Shown: positions 25,094-37,379, counted from the first letter of the stretch. The stretch: 64,000 nucleotides of DNA from Halichondria panicea (GCF_963675165.1 NC_087382.1:3945963-4009962), one strand, 5' to 3'. Program-made: numbers and translations. The notes: generated from the sequence alone by a model not told the origin.

Positions 25094-25687
25094 CCTTAAG
25101 GTGACATATTTTCACAGGTAGATTTGTTTGCGTTTTTACACATTTTGCTGGTAAAATTTTTTGCGAAATGTCGATCTGGATACCGTATATGCTCGATCAG
25201 AGGCCGCTCTTGTATAAAGGCCGCACTCAAATAGTAGCCTCCCTTGCTAGCAAAATGAAACATTTAGTAGCCGCTCTCAAATAGTAGCCTCAGTGAACTT
25301 TGACTCTAGCATTTCTGCATGTGGCAGCCAAAAAAATTATTACTAGCAGCTAGCTAACATGTACGTAGCTACAAGTAGCAGCTTGTTAGTGCTTCACAAA
25401 GACTTTCTCATGGCAGAGTTCAAGTTTATGCAGGTGAAAACAACTTTTGATGACAAACTAAATTATCTGGAGTTAATAAACGCCGCTCTTGAACAGTGGC
25501 CTCTCTTGAATTGTAGCCTCCTCTTCCAGCAAAATGAAACATTTAGTAGCCGCGGCTCCTGATCAAGCATATACGGTACATTAAACAAGATGGCGGCCAA
25601 TTATTTGCGAGTACTAATTTTTGCGATTTTACTCTCATTCGCAGAAATAGCAGGAATTAATACACGCGAAAATATGTCACCTTAAGG
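25094..25687. mobile_element. GTGACATATTTTC-family MITE carrying a nested insertion
   Basis: Ends read TTAAGGTGACATATTTTC and GAAAATATGTCACCTTAA, so TTAA could be the target duplication. A 394 bp TA-site element sits inside it at 25183-25576. The duplicated copy at 62874 lacks that nested insertion. Confidence 0.75.
25183..25576. mobile_element. TA-target MITE nested in an older MITE
   Basis: Ends CCGTATATGC(T)CGATCAG and CTGATCAAGCATATACGG are inverted; TA flanks both sides. The empty site GGATACATTAAACAA survives at 62956-62970. TA duplication suggests the Tc1/mariner group. Interior carries repeated AAATAGTAGCCTC words. A diverged relative probably lies at 17362-17695. Confidence 0.8.
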
Positions 25688-25910
25688 TATAAGGGTTTCA
25701 TCTAAGGAGTATGCTACAGGTCCTGCACGAATAAACATCCTGTATGATAATTACATAATTAATCTTTGTGAGGCTGCAAGCACTATAGATCTGTGCATCA
25801 TGTTGATAGAATGCAAGGAGAGATCATCAATATCTCTCATCAAAATATATAGTTGTTAACCAGCTTAAGCTTATAGCTTATGTAGTTGCTGGACATTGAA
25901 CTACTACTGC

Positions 25911-27761
25911 ATGCTGCTGAGAATGAGTGTCCTTGTATTGTGTATGAGCTGCCTGTGTCTATGGCTGGGGAAGGTGAGTGGTATAATAAGTCAGTAGCTG
26001 CAGTTGAGAGTACCAATGCTTGCAGCTCAGTGTACTGGTGTCTGCAGACTATGTGGTGCAAGTGAAGATGGTCTCCTACAGTCATCCATCCAACACACTC
26101 CCTGGTGGCCGATGTTGTGATTCACCACGGGGATTCAACGGTGTAGTACCATGTAACGAAGGGGAACGCTGTGACACCTACTTCATCTACTGCCTGAGGC
26201 CACATGCCAGTACTGCTACACCTTGTCCCAGTAATGAGCCCGGATATACTGCAGTCAGTAACTATATCGTGGATGGGGCAGACATTGATTTCACACAACC
26301 TACTGTACTAGGACTCTCTAATCCATTCAATCTGACTGGAATATTGACAGCCTGGGAGGTAAGATACTGTAGACTATTTCAATATACTATTGCTTGTGAT
26401 TACAGGGAGCTCAGCTTTACATACAAGTGCTTGATTATGATGCCTATTCATCAGATGATACTATTGCAAGGTATCGATTAAATCTGAATCCCTCCGTGTC
26501 AGTGGGATCAACAATTACACTATTTGCCTCAAGTACCGCTACTACAAGATTTAGTGCTACTGTGTTGTGTGCTCCTTTCTACAATGGAAGCAGTTGTGAG
26601 ATCTTCAATTACTATAACTGTGAGTCCATATGCAGAGAAACGTGTGTGAATGAAATGGACAGTTTCACTTGCAACTGTAACCCTCCTTACTTTGGTGCAA
26701 ACTGTGAGGATCAAAACTTTTGCTACAACAGAAATTGCAACGAAAGAGGAACATGTACTAATAACCTTGACTCCTACACCTGTGTCTGCAATGCTGGCTA
26801 TACTGGTGCTGATTGTGAAGACATTGATGATTGTGAGGGGCCGAGCTGCAGTGGAAATGGTGTCTGTATGGATGAGGTCAACTCTTACACATGTGCCTGC
26901 AATGTTGGCTATACTGGTGCTGATTGTGAGGTGGATATTGATGAGTGCTTGCTAATGGAGACAGTGTGCAGTGGCCATGGTAACTGCTCTGGAATAGCCA
27001 CTTCCACCTGCTCATGTGATCTTGGCTACACTGGACAGAAATGTGAGACCGACATTGATGATTGTGTGAATAGGAACTGCAGTGGAAACCGTGTGTGTGG
27101 ATGGTGTCAACTCGTTCAGTTGTGAGTGTGTGTCTGGCTTCACTGGAGAGATGTGCAGTGTGGAGACACAAGGTAAACACTAACATCCTTAACACACATG
27201 ACAGCTTATTTAGTGAATGTTGATAAGTCTTTCATCATGTTTGCTTTCTATACTGTAGAGATGAGATCAGATGATGCAACAGCTACTATATAGCAGGTGG
27301 AGTGGTGGGTGGACTGGTGGGCGTTGTGCTGATTACAGTCATAGTCATTCTCTTTGTGATTATTATCAAGAACAAGAAAGAGTCATCTAAATACAACCGT
27401 AAAACTTTTTCAGTTGTGTGTACTGTAACTTATTGTTTGTTTCCCTGCAGTAACTGTTAGTGGAGGAGGAACTGCCAACAATGACATACCATGTCAGAAC
27501 AACGTGGTGTACGGTGTATGTGAGATGAACACAGCTCAACCTCAAACCAACACCCTCCCTACTGGCCTACCCCTGTCCTCTCTACAAGAGCAGCAGTATG
27601 GCTACCCCTTGTGTTCCTTCCCACCAGTGTACGAAAGTGTGGAGTCGAGGGACGAGAAACTCATGATCAGTGTAAATGTTAGCTATGCAATCGTTGCTGA
27701 GCGTGAGGATGGACTGGGACAGACTAGTGATATCTATGATGATGTCAGTACGAGGCAATAA
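25911..27761 (+). pseudogene. Array unit 1: Notch-ligand-like MNNL/EGF membrane protein, class A tail, frameshifted
   Basis: Exons: 25911-25973 (signal peptide), 26026-26358 (MNNL part 1, 111 codons), 26406-about 27173 (rest of the C2-like domain and 5 EGF repeats), 27259-27398 (transmembrane), 27451-27761 (class A tail). The MNNL exon has GGRCCD and CDTYFIYC, the cysteine pattern of Delta/Jagged N termini. A 2-base loss in a GTGTGT run near 27090 shifts the last EGF into a stop, and a 2-base gain (ACTATATAGC instead of ACTATAGC) near 27288 disrupts the transmembrane exon. The two changes would restore the frame but a stop lies between them. The final exon is intact with VSYATV-equivalent (VSYAIV) and DIYDDV. 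Confidence 0.8.
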
Positions 27762-27799
27762 CTTTATTATTTGCTTTAACGCAATTACTGCATGTACTA

Positions 27800-28114
27800 T
27801 AACCTCTTGTTATCTCAAGTGTTTGCTCGTAGTTTAAATGGTTTGCGGACCCTGCATGCATTGTCATATGTATAAACTAGGGGGGGGGGGGGGGGGTGAT
27901 TCATCTATGTATGGAAGAGTTATGTACAGGCTGTAGGTTATGAATGAACATCCTGTATGAAGACATATTTATGACTTCCCACAGGCTGCAAGTATTACAT
28001 CCATGCTGCATGTTGATGGAATGCAAGGAGGGTGCATGTGACATAGTACTAGCAGACATCTCTTCAAAATATAGTTGTTAACATAAAGATAATTGCTGGC
28101 TATTGAATTACTGC
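27800..28114 (+). promoter_or_regulatory. Conserved 5' flank of unit 2
   Basis: Shares the block repeated before every unit: CTCTTGTTATCTCAAGTG, TAGTTTAA(A/G)TGGTTTG, GAACATCCTGTATGAAGA, TTGATGGAATGCAAGGAGG, ATTGCTGGCTATTGAA. Nearly identical to 49316-49628 before unit 9. A poly-G run lies at about 27880-27895. Confidence 0.5.
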
Positions 28115-28164
28115 ATGCTGCTGAGAATGAGTGTCCTTGTATTGTGTATGAGCTGCCTGTGTCT

Positions 28165-28916
28165 TAGACTCGCAAGCCACTCCCTTTTCTCTGATTGGAC
28201 GGGGGCGGGAGAAAAGGGACTGGTGACTCTGGGACACATTTTGTGTCTCTACCAGAATTTGGGTAGAGATTATTCATTGATTTTTCCACGTGATCCAAAA
28301 ATTGCGTGAGGTTAAGTAGAATTGCGTAGCCTGCAAAAGTGATCGCGGGCTTCTTAGCTACAGTTTAAGAATGGATGCTAGTGCTAGAAAAGAGAAGATG
28401 ATGGAGTAATAACATCATCAGGCATTCAGCTAGGATATAGTCATCTAAGACACCAGCAGAGATTAGCTTGTTTTAGTTTTACGTGATGAGAACTGGCAGC
28501 CGAAAGTCATTGGTTGCCTAAAGCTTTTAATAACCTGTACAATACAAGACAGGTAATGGCAGACGGCAGCAGTTGAATTGAGAGTAGTCAGACTTGTACA
28601 AGCTGTCTTAAATCGCTGCCACTCCTCGGTTCAAAGAAGGACTGCCAAGATTTCTACGTTCATCATCTGTTCCATGCTAATCCACAAGTTGTGGCACAAC
28701 AGACACTGGTACAAGGATCTAAAGGCTGGCTAGATAGATCTGTATACTTGTCTTCTGTGTGTCTTTAGCTTTTGACGCATCAGAATAAATGGATAATTTG
28801 CACGTGACATTAATATTTAATAGCATTCCTGATTTACACAAGCTGTAGCCCAGAGTCACCAGTCCCTTTTCTCCCGCCCCCGTCCAATCAGAGAAAAGGG
28901 AGTGGCTTGCGAGTCT
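28165..28916. mobile_element. 752 bp TIR element in the unit 2 signal-peptide exon, 9 bp target duplication
   Basis: Terminal inverted repeats 28166-28233 and 28849-28916 are 68 bp and identical (outer end AGACTCGCAAGCCACTCCCT). CCTGTGTCT (28156-28164 and 28917-28925) is duplicated on both sides; other units have it once. A 9 bp duplication with long TIRs suits Mutator-like elements. No transposase in the interior, so non-autonomous. Identical TIRs point to a recent insertion. Confidence 0.9.
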
Positions 28917-29417
28917 CCTGTGTCTATGGCTGGGGAAGGTGAGTGGTATAATAGTCAGTGTAGCTGCAGTTGAGAGTCCCAATGCTTGCAGCTCAGTATA
29001 CTGGTGTCTGCAGACTATGTGGTGCAAGTGAAGATGGTCTCCTACAGTCATCCATCCAACACACTCCCTGGTGGCCGATGTTGTGATTCACCATGGAGAT
29101 TCAACGGTGTAGTACCATGTAACGAAGGGGAACGCTGTGACACCTTCTTCATCTACTGCCTGAGACCACATGCCAGTACTACTCAATGTAGTTAAGGACT
29201 GTCCCTGTGATTGTTAAGGACTTTTTTGTACAAGTGATCATATCTTTGAGATAGTTTCATATGAATCAATGAAATTTTGTAGGAATGTAGTCTCATAAAG
29301 AAGCTACATGCTGACATAGACTATCTATGAGCTGAACAAATTTGTAGGTCATGTGACCTTTGAGGGTGGTGTTACAGTGTAATTACCTTTAATTGAAAAT
29401 CCAGAATGCATACAAGT

Positions 29418-29670
29418 GCAGCCACACCCCCAAATTTTTTTAGGAAAAAGATCTTCATTTTATCTTTCGTGTGGTGCCTGGAAAAAATTGTCCAGCATTT
29501 TTAGTTCAGCGGATATTTTAAATACGCATATATAATAAGGGGGCTTTAAATAGAAAAAACAACAGTTTCCCAGATTTATGCGTGCCTGCAAACGCTGCAC
29601 AAATTTTACACCAAAACAAGAAAGATAAAATGAAATTCTTCTTACAAAAAAAATTTGGGGGTGTGGCTGC
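29418..29670. mobile_element. Hairpin element replacing part of unit 2
   Basis: GCAGCCACACCCCCAAATTT at the left and its reverse complement at the right, arms about 50 bp. The right end abuts TATCACTGTGTGTGCTACTG, which is unit exon 3 sequence. No clear target duplication. Confidence 0.65.
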
Positions 29671-30677
29671 TATCACTGTGTGTGCTACTGTGTTGTGTGC
29701 TCCATTCTTCATTGGAAGCAGTTGTGACATCTTCAATCACTGTGAGTCCAATGCTGTCACATGCAGTGACAGAGGAATGTGTGTGAATGAAATGGACAGT
29801 TTCACTTGCAACTGTGACCCTCCCTACTTTGGTGCAAACTGCGAGTATCAAAACTTTTGCTGCAACAGAAATTGCAATGAAAGAGGAACATGTACTAATA
29901 ACCTTGATTCCTACACCTGTGTCTGCAATGCTGGCTATACTGGTGCTGATTGTGAGGTGGATATTGATGAGTGCTTGCTAATGGAGACAGCGTGCAGTGG
30001 CCATGGTAATTGCTCTCATGGAACAGCCACCTTCACCTGCTCATGTGATCCTGGCTACACTGGACAGAGATGTGAGACTGACATTGATGATTGTGTGAAC
30101 GTAAACTGCAGTGGACAAGGCAACTGTACTGACAGAGTTAACAGTTATGATTGTGATTGTTTCCCTGGTTACATAGATGCAATTTGCCAGACTGACATTA
30201 ATGAATGCGATGGAATAAACTGCAGTGGAAATGGTGGTTGTGTTGACATGGTGAACATGTTCCTATGTGACTGTGAACCTGGCTACACTGGTGCTGATTG
30301 TGAGACCAACATTGATGATTGTGTGAATAGGAACTGCAGTAGAAATGGTGTGTGTGTGGATGGTGTTAACTCGTTCAGTTGTGAGTGTGTGTCTGGCTTC
30401 ACTGGAGAGATGTGCAACACCACTTCAGGTATAATAAATTGTTTCATGCTGTATAAATTATACCTCTTGCAGAGTTGAATGGTGGTCCAGGGGATCTGAT
30501 AGGAGGAGTGGTGGGAGGTCTTCTAGTGCTGATGATGCTGATACTCCTGCTCCTGATAGTGGTTGTGGTGGTGTGTGTACGAAGAGCTCATGATCAAGGG
30601 AAGACCATTCAAGACAATCAGTTGCAAGGTAAGCTGTTGTGTATGCCTAGTAACATTGAAGTAGTACACATGCGTAT

Positions 30678-31765
30678 TAGCCTCGATCCCAGGCCGAGTT
30701 TTCGCTTTTATAACGGTTAGGCGAACAACTGGGCCTGGTACTAGTTGTCTGCGCATGCGTCAATCGTTCGTCAGATTCTGACGAATGGATATTCTCGTTC
30801 ACTTTCGTGACATTTATATTCGTGTACTATCGTGTACTAGAAGTCAGTTCCCGTTTTATCATTATTGGAATCGATTGGAATGGCTCTTAGCTGAAGCTTC
30901 TCTCTTCTCTGAAGCTTATTCTGAAGACTGAACAACAAGGGAAGAGGTATAAAGCTTTGTCAAGCTTGTTAAGGTCAGATATTTTTGTGTGGGCCCTATG
31001 GCCGGCTATGCTATCAAGTCTTGTTCATGTTTGGCAAGAATGTAGGTAGACTATAGTTTCATCATTAATATGGTGGATCAAGTGAAGAGTGTGAGCTAGA
31101 GAACTTGGTGCTGCCATCATCAGCTCGTCGACAATGACACTATAACCGAGAAATTTAATATGTATAGATCTACACGTATTTAAAATGTCTACTTCTCTGT
31201 ACAGGAGCAATGGCTAATATCCAGCTATCCCAACAGTGCTCCTCTTGGCTATACTAACGGACGAGACTGGACAGTTTGAGGTAAGGGTTTAACCGTCTTT
31301 GGTTTCTTTTAATATTGTCCTATACTCACAGACACAGGACTGGAGTATGACCTGCTCATTCGAGCGTTGCTGGGTAGCTCAGAGACATCAAGAGAATCTA
31401 CGTTTTCTCAAGCAATGAGTTACGAGTTGGGGCCTAGAATCAGAGAAGTCCAGCAGCCTGCTAAATCTTTTTGAAACGTAATTTGAAGGCATTCAATCAT
31501 CCTGAAGTTGCCCTGGGTCACTGTAATTGTGCTGCAGCACAACTGGCAACTCCCCAGGCCTTTGTGAAGCAGCTCCCTATGTGCATCTTTTGTGTACTCA
31601 CTCTGTGCATTTTCTGTGTACAAATTTCCATTATTGATTTATTAAATATTTTTGCCGACCACAAATATACAATGAAAATTTGACGCATGCGCAGACAACT
31701 AGTACCAGGCCCAGTTGTTTGCCTAACCGTTATAAAAGCGAAAACTCGGCCTGGGATCGAGGCTA
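30678..31765. mobile_element. 1,088 bp Mutator-like TIR element in a unit 2 intron, 10 bp target duplication
   Basis: TIRs 30678-30763 and 31680-31765 are 86 bp with one mismatch; outer end TAGCCTCGATCCCAGGCCGA. ACATGCGTAT (30668-30677) and ACATGTGTAT (31766-31775) flank it, and unit 6 keeps the empty site near 42665. The interior has exon-like pieces: one reading EQWLISSYPNSAPLGY before a GTAAGG donor near 31281, and one reading DTGLEYDLLIRALLGSSETS to a stop near 31473 after a CTCACAG acceptor. No transposase seen. Confidence 0.85.
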
Positions 31766-32269
31766 ACATGTGTATATGACTTTTTACTGTTTATATTTCA
31801 CTTACTTTACAACATGATTGGGTGTTTATGTTTCAGTATATGCCTGAGCTGTGTTTTGTCTCGAAATTACGCCCACTCATTAAGCTTTATACTCATGGAC
31901 TGTTGTTTTCCACAGGAGACACCATTTCCTACATACTTGGAGACAATCCAGTGTATGGGATTCCTGATCTGAGAACAGAACAAACTCCATCACTTCAGAA
32001 ACAGCAGAGTTTAACAACCCATATGGCAGCCTGGAATCACTCAACGATGCAGAACTGCAATTTATGGAGATGCAGATTTCGAAGATGTACCTTATGAATT
32101 GGCCCCTGCAGTATCAGACTATGAGACACCTGTAGTACGCACCTGTGTATGACAATAGTATTACAGAAAATTAAGGGCAGAACAATATTAATTTGAAATA
32201 ATATTATGCTGATGCAGCACATTTTAATTTTGTACGAAGTAATTAGGGTAGTATAAGGTAGTGACATGA

Positions 32270-32354
32270 TGTTAGCTATGCAACCGTTGCCGAGTGTGAG
32301 GATGGACTGGGACAGACTGGTGACATCTATGATGACGTGTACACGAGGCAGTGA
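32270..32354 (+). pseudogene. Relic class A tail downstream of unit 2
   Basis: About 28 codons matching the class A C-terminus (VSYATVAE, then GDIYDDVYTRQ, stop), lying 118 bases after the class B stop with no matching upstream exon. Confidence 0.7.
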
Positions 32355-32668
32355 CTTTATTATTTGCCTCTAAAGCAATTGCTAATTCAATTTGCTTACG
32401 ATTATTTTATGTTGATAACCTCTTGTTATCTCAAGTGCCTGCTTGCATGTAGTTTAAGTGGTTTGGTGGACTGTGGTAAATCAGCAAGTACAGGCCATGC
32501 ATGAATAACATCCTGTTTGAAGATTTATCTTTGAGTGACTTTGCAAGCACTAGCATATTTATATCATGTTGATGGAATGCAAAGAGGATGCATGTCTAAC
32601 AGAGATCAGTAACATGTAGATTAACATATCAAGCATGCAAGAATAGTTGCTGTCATTTGAATTACTGT

Positions 32669-35038
32669 ATGCTGCTGAGAATGAGTGTCCTTGTATTGTG
32701 TATGAGCTGCCTGTGTCTATGGCTAGGGAAGGTGAGTGGTATAATAGTCAGTAGCTGCAGTTGAGAGTCCCAATGCTTGCAGCTCAGTGTACTGGTGTCT
32801 GCAGACTATGTGGTGCAAGTGGAGATGGTATCTTTCAGTCATCCATCCAACAGGCGCTCAGGCGGTCAATGTTGTGATCCAGCCAACAATGGTGTAGGAT
32901 GTACCCTTGGGGAGCGCTGTGACACCTTCTTTGCCTACTGCCTGATGCCACGTAGCAGTACTGCTATAGTGTGTCCCAGTAATCCCCCCGGATTTCTTGC
33001 ATATAGTTTACGTGCCACCAATATCACTGACGGGGCTGACATTGATTTCTCACAATCTACTGTACTAGGACTCTCTAATCCATTCAATCTGACTGGAAAA
33101 ACGACAGCCTGGGAGGTTAAGATTCACTGTTTTTTTTTGTATTCAAATTACCATTTATTGTATTTGCAGGGAGCTCATCAGCTTTACATACGAGTGCTTG
33201 ATCTTGATAGCATTAGACCATTTCGCTTTGATCGTATTATAACGTATCGATTTGATCTGAGTCTCTCAGTGGGATTGACAACCACAGCATTTGCCTCATC
33301 AGATACCGCTAATATCGCTGTGAGTACTACTGTGTTGTGTGCTCCATTCTTCATTGGAAGCAGTTGTCAGTTTTTCAATTACTGTCAGTCCAATGCTGTT
33401 ACATGCAGTGACAGAGGAACATGTGTGAATGAAATGGACAGTTTCACTTGCAACTGTAACCCTCCCTACTTTGGTACAAACTGTGAGCATCAAAACTTTT
33501 GCTACAACAGATATTGCAACGAAAGAGGAATGTGTACTAATAACCTTGATTCCTACACCTGTGTCTGCAATGCTGGCTATACTGGTGCTGATTGTGAGAA
33601 CTGTGAAGGGCAGAGTTGCAGTGGAAATGGTGTCTGTATGGATGAGGTCAACTCTTATACCTGTGTCTGCAATGCTGGCTATATATACTGGTGCTGATTG
33701 TGAGGTGGATATTGATGAGTGTTTGCTAATGGAGACAGTGTGCAGTGGCCATGGCAACTGCTCTCATGGAACAGCCACCTTCACCTGCTCATGTGATCCT
33801 GGCTACACTGGACAGAGATGTGAGACTGACATTGATGATTGTGTGAACGTAAACTGCAGTGGACAAGGCAACTGTACTGACAGAGTTAACGACTTTAATT
33901 GTGATTGTTTCCCTGGTTACACTGATGCAATTTGCCAGACTGAAATTGATGACTGTGATGGAATAAACTGTAGTGGCAATGGTGGTTGTGTTGACATGGT
34001 GAACATGTTCCTATGTGACTGTGAACCTGGCTACACTGGTACTGATTGTGAGACCAACATTGATGATTGTGTGAATAGGAACTGCAGTAGAAATGGTGTG
34101 TGTGTGGATGGTGTCAACTCGTTCAGTTGTGAGTGTATGTCTGGCTTCACTGGAGAGATGTGCAACACCACTTCAGGTATAATAAATTGTTTCATGCTGT
34201 ATAAATTATACCCCTTGCAGAAGAGTTGAATGGTGGTCCAGGGGATCTGATAGGAGGAGTGGTGGGAGGTCTTCTAGTGCTGATGCTGATACTCCTGCTC
34301 CTGATAGTGATTGTGGTGGTGTGTGTACGAAGAGCTCATGATCAGGGGAAGACTATTCAAGACATTCAGTTGCAGGGTAAGCTGTTTGTGTACCTAACAT
34401 TGAAGTAGCTATATACATGCATGCACACTGTTTACATTTCACTAGTGTACAATGTGATCTGAGTGTTTATGTTTCAGTATGCTCGAGCTCATGAAAGGAT
34501 TTACTAAAGTTTGCATGTCTTATTTCAGCTGGAGACAACCCAGTGTATGGGATTCCTGAGAACAGAACAAATACCATGCATCACTTTAGAAACAGCAGAG
34601 TTTGACAACCTGATATATGGCAGCCTGGAATCACTCAACAATGCAGAACTAGTCAATCCAATTTATGGAGACGCAGATTTTGAAGATGCACCGGCTTATG
34701 AATTGGCCCCTGCAGTATCAGACTATGAGACACCTGTAGCACGCAGAGCTCAGGGGAAGACCATTCAAGACACTCAGTTGCAAGGTAATAATTAAGTTGT
34801 TTGTGTACCTAACACATTGAAGTATAGCTGTATACTCACAATCATGCACGTCACACTGCTTACATTTCACTAGTGTATATTGTTTACTTGTGATTGGAGT
34901 GTTTATGTTCAGTATTCCTGAGCTTTGCTGTTGTTTTCCACAGGATATCTAGACACCATTTCCTATATCCCTGGAGACAACGAAGACGTACCTTATGAAT
35001 TGGCCCCTGCAGTATCAGACTATGAGACACCTGTATAG
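32669..35038 (+). pseudogene. Array unit 3: MNNL/EGF gene, class B tail, two 4-base insertions
   Basis: Exons: 32669-32731, 32783-33115, 33170-34176, 34221-34376 (transmembrane), 34529-34784, 34944-35038. The N-terminal type is CCDPANNGVGCTLGERCD. Seven EGF repeats. GGCTATATATACTGG near 33684 has 4 extra bases relative to GGCTATACTGG in all other units, shifting the third EGF. ACCATGCATCAC near 34578 has 4 extra bases in the tail. Otherwise splice sites and frames agree. The tail keeps NPVY, an altered DNLIY and NPIY, plus two YELAP...DYETP modules. Either a recent pseudogene or two assembly errors; both extra segments are short self-repeats (TATA, GCAT). Confidence 0.8.
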
Positions 35039-35171
35039 TACGCACCTGTGCATGACAACAGTAATACACAAATAGAGCGCAGAACGATATTTCAATGTGG
35101 TTGATGATTTTCATTTACTGAGACTCATGAAATATGCACATTTTATATGAAGTAGTAAGATAGTGAGTGAC

Positions 35172-35270
35172 ATGATAAATGTAAATGTTAGCTATGCAAC
35201 CGTTGCCGAGCGTGAGGATGGACTGGGACAGACTGGTGATATCTATGATGATGTCAACACGAGGCAGTAG
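35172..35270 (+). pseudogene. Relic class A tail downstream of unit 3, frame still open
   Basis: 33 codons from MINVNVSYATVAERED to DIYDDVNTRQ and stop, unbroken, 133 bases after the class B stop. Could be an unused relic or an alternative last exon; no strong acceptor precedes it. Confidence 0.7.
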
Positions 35271-35621
35271 CTTTATTATTTGCCCCAAACGCAATTACTG
35301 TAGATCTCGATATTAACCTGTTGTTATCTCAAGTGCTTGCTCATATATATAGTTTAAGTGGTTTGCGAGCCGTGCATGGTCATGTAGCTATAGGGGGTGA
35401 TTTATCTATTGGAGAATAATTATGTACAGGTTGCAGGTTATGAATGAACATCCTGTATGAAAACATAATTTAAGTTGACTTCCCACTGGCTGCAAGCACT
35501 CTGTGCTGCATGTTGATCAATAAGGGTGCATGTGATACAGTACTAGCAGACATCTCTTTAAAATATAGCTGTATATCAAGCAAGATAGTTGCTGGCCATA
35601 AACTACTGCATACTGCTGAGA

Positions 35622-37379
35622 ATGAATGTCCTTGTATTGTGTATGAGCTGCCTGTGTCTATGGCTGGGGAAGGTGAGTGGTATAATAGTCAGTAGCTGCA
35701 GTTGAGAGTCCCAATGCTTGCAGCTCAGTGTACTGGTGTCTGCAGACTATGTGGTGCAAGTGGAGATGGTCTCTTACAGTAATCCATCCAACACACGTTT
35801 AGATGGTCAATGTTGTGATCCAGACAATGGTGGAGAATGTAACAGAAGGGAGCGCTGTGACACCTACTTCATCTACTGCCTGGTGCCACATTCCAGTACT
35901 ACGGTGGGGTGTCTCAATACTGATACCGGATCTACTGCAGTCAGTAGCTATATCGAGGATGGGGCAGACATTGATTTCTCACAACCTACTGTACTAGGAC
36001 TCTCTAATCCGTTCAATCTGACAGGAATACTGACAACCTGGGAGGTAAGTGATACAGTGTAGCTAACAGTAGACTATTTCAATTCTGTAGGGAGCTCAAC
36101 TATACATACAAGTGCTTGATTATGATACCTTTACATTAAATGATGCTATTGCGAGGTATCGATTTGATATGAATCTTCTCTCGGTGGGATCAACAACCAC
36201 ATTATCTGCCTCATATACTGGGGCTAGTATCTCTGTGCGTGCTACTGTGTTGTGTGCTCCATTCTTTATTGGAAGCAGTTGTGAGATCTTCAATCACTGT
36301 GAGTTCAATGCTGTCACATGCAGTGACAGAGGAATGTGTGTGAATGAAATGGACAGTTTCACTTGCAACTGTAACCATCCCTACTTTGGTGCAAACTGCG
36401 AGCATCAAAACTTTTGCTACAACATAAATTGCAACGAAAGAGGAAGATGTACTAATAACCTTGAATCCTACACCTGTGTCTGCAATGTTGGCTATACTGG
36501 TGTTGATTGTGAGGTGGATATTGATGAGTGCTTGCTAATGGAGACAGTGTGCAGTGGCCATGGTAACTGCTCTCAATTAGGAATAGCCACTTTCACCTGC
36601 TCATGTGATCTTGGCTACACTGGACAGAGATGTGAGACTGATATTGATGATTGTGTGAATAGGAACTGCAGTGGAAATGGTGTGTGTGTGGATGGTGTCA
36701 ATTCGTTCAGTTGTGAGTGTATGTCTGGCTTCACTGGAGAGATGTGCAGTGTGGAGACACAAGGTAAACACTAACTTCCTTAACACACTTGACAGCTTAT
36801 TTAGATGCTTGGTGAATGCTGCTGTATATTTATTCTTTTAGCATGTTTGTTTTCTATACTTTAGACGTGAGATCAGATGATGCAATAGCTATTACAGCAG
36901 GTGGAGTGGTGGGGGGACTAGTGGGCGTTGTGATGATTGCAGTCATAGTCATTCTCTTTGTGATTATTGTCAAGAGCAAGAGAGAGTTATCTAAATACAA
37001 CCGTAAGACTTTTTCAGTTGTGTGTACTGTAACTTAAACTTAAACATAACTTGTTTCTCTCCCTGCAGTAACTGTTAGTGGAGGAGGAACTGCCAACAAT
37101 GACATACCATGTCAAAACAATGTGGTGTACGGTGTGTGTGAGATGAACACAGCTCAACCTCAAACCAACACCCTCCCTACTGGCCTACCCCCGTCTTCTC
37201 TACAAGAGCAGGAGTATGGCTACCCATTGTGTTCCCTCCCACCAGTGTACGAAAGTGTGGAGGCGAGGGACGAGAAACTCATGATAAATGTAAATGTTAG
37301 CTATGCAACCGTTGCCGAGCGTGATGATGGACTGGGACAGACTGGTGACATCTATGATGATGTCAACACGAGGAAATGA
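35622..37379 (+). CDS. Array unit 4: intact MNNL/EGF type I membrane protein, class A (ITIM-like) tail
   Basis: Exons: 35622-35672, 35724-36044, 36091-36763, 36865-37002, 37069-37379; all GT-AG, phases agree, 498 codons with stop. The usual start ATG is ATA here, so the in-frame ATG five codons on is used (MNVLVLCMSCLCLWLG signal peptide). Residues about 18-200 are the MNNL/C2-like domain of Notch ligands (DGQCCD, RCDTYFIYC, then LYIQVLDYD and IARYRF). The DSL domain is reduced to VLCAPFFIGSSCEIFNHC. Four EGF repeats follow, some calcium-binding type (DIDEC, DIDDC). Transmembrane segment GGVVGGLVGVVMIAVIVILF, then a 100-residue tail with VVYGVC, PVYESV, VSYATV (ITIM consensus V-x-Y-x-x-V) and DIYDDV. 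Known: the MNNL module in Delta/Jagged helps bind Notch; inferred: a surface ligand signalling through its own tail. Confidence 0.85.

Larger units (their letters stand above)
28115..32152 (+). pseudogene. Array unit 2: MNNL/EGF gene, class B tail, wrecked by several insertions
   Basis: The signal exon starts at 28115 but is split after 'CCTGTGTCT' by a 752 bp transposon (28165-28916) and resumes at 28917. Exon 2 starts at 28992 and keeps about 65 codons (to about 29185); its end, the intron and the first part of exon 3 are replaced by about 490 bp containing a hairpin element. EGF coding resumes at about 29676 (ATVLCAPFFIGSSC) and runs through six EGF repeats to 30428. The transmembrane exon 30473-30628 is open. 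A 1,088 bp element occupies the next intron. The tail exon (from 31916) has a 5-base insertion near 31968 and a deletion that removes the second NPIY motif. It cannot make the family protein, although the EGF region still has an open frame of 298 codons. Confidence 0.85.

Noticed and set aside
29582-30478. 298-codon ORF read as a separate short EGF protein starting at 29582
   Set aside because: Its first ~30 codons come from a hairpin element; the rest is the EGF exon of unit 2. It is the open remainder of a pseudogene, without a signal peptide.
33299-33757. 152-codon reverse-strand ORF over the unit 3 EGF region
   Set aside because: Antisense shadow of EGF coding; the same reverse frame recurs in most units because of shared codon use.
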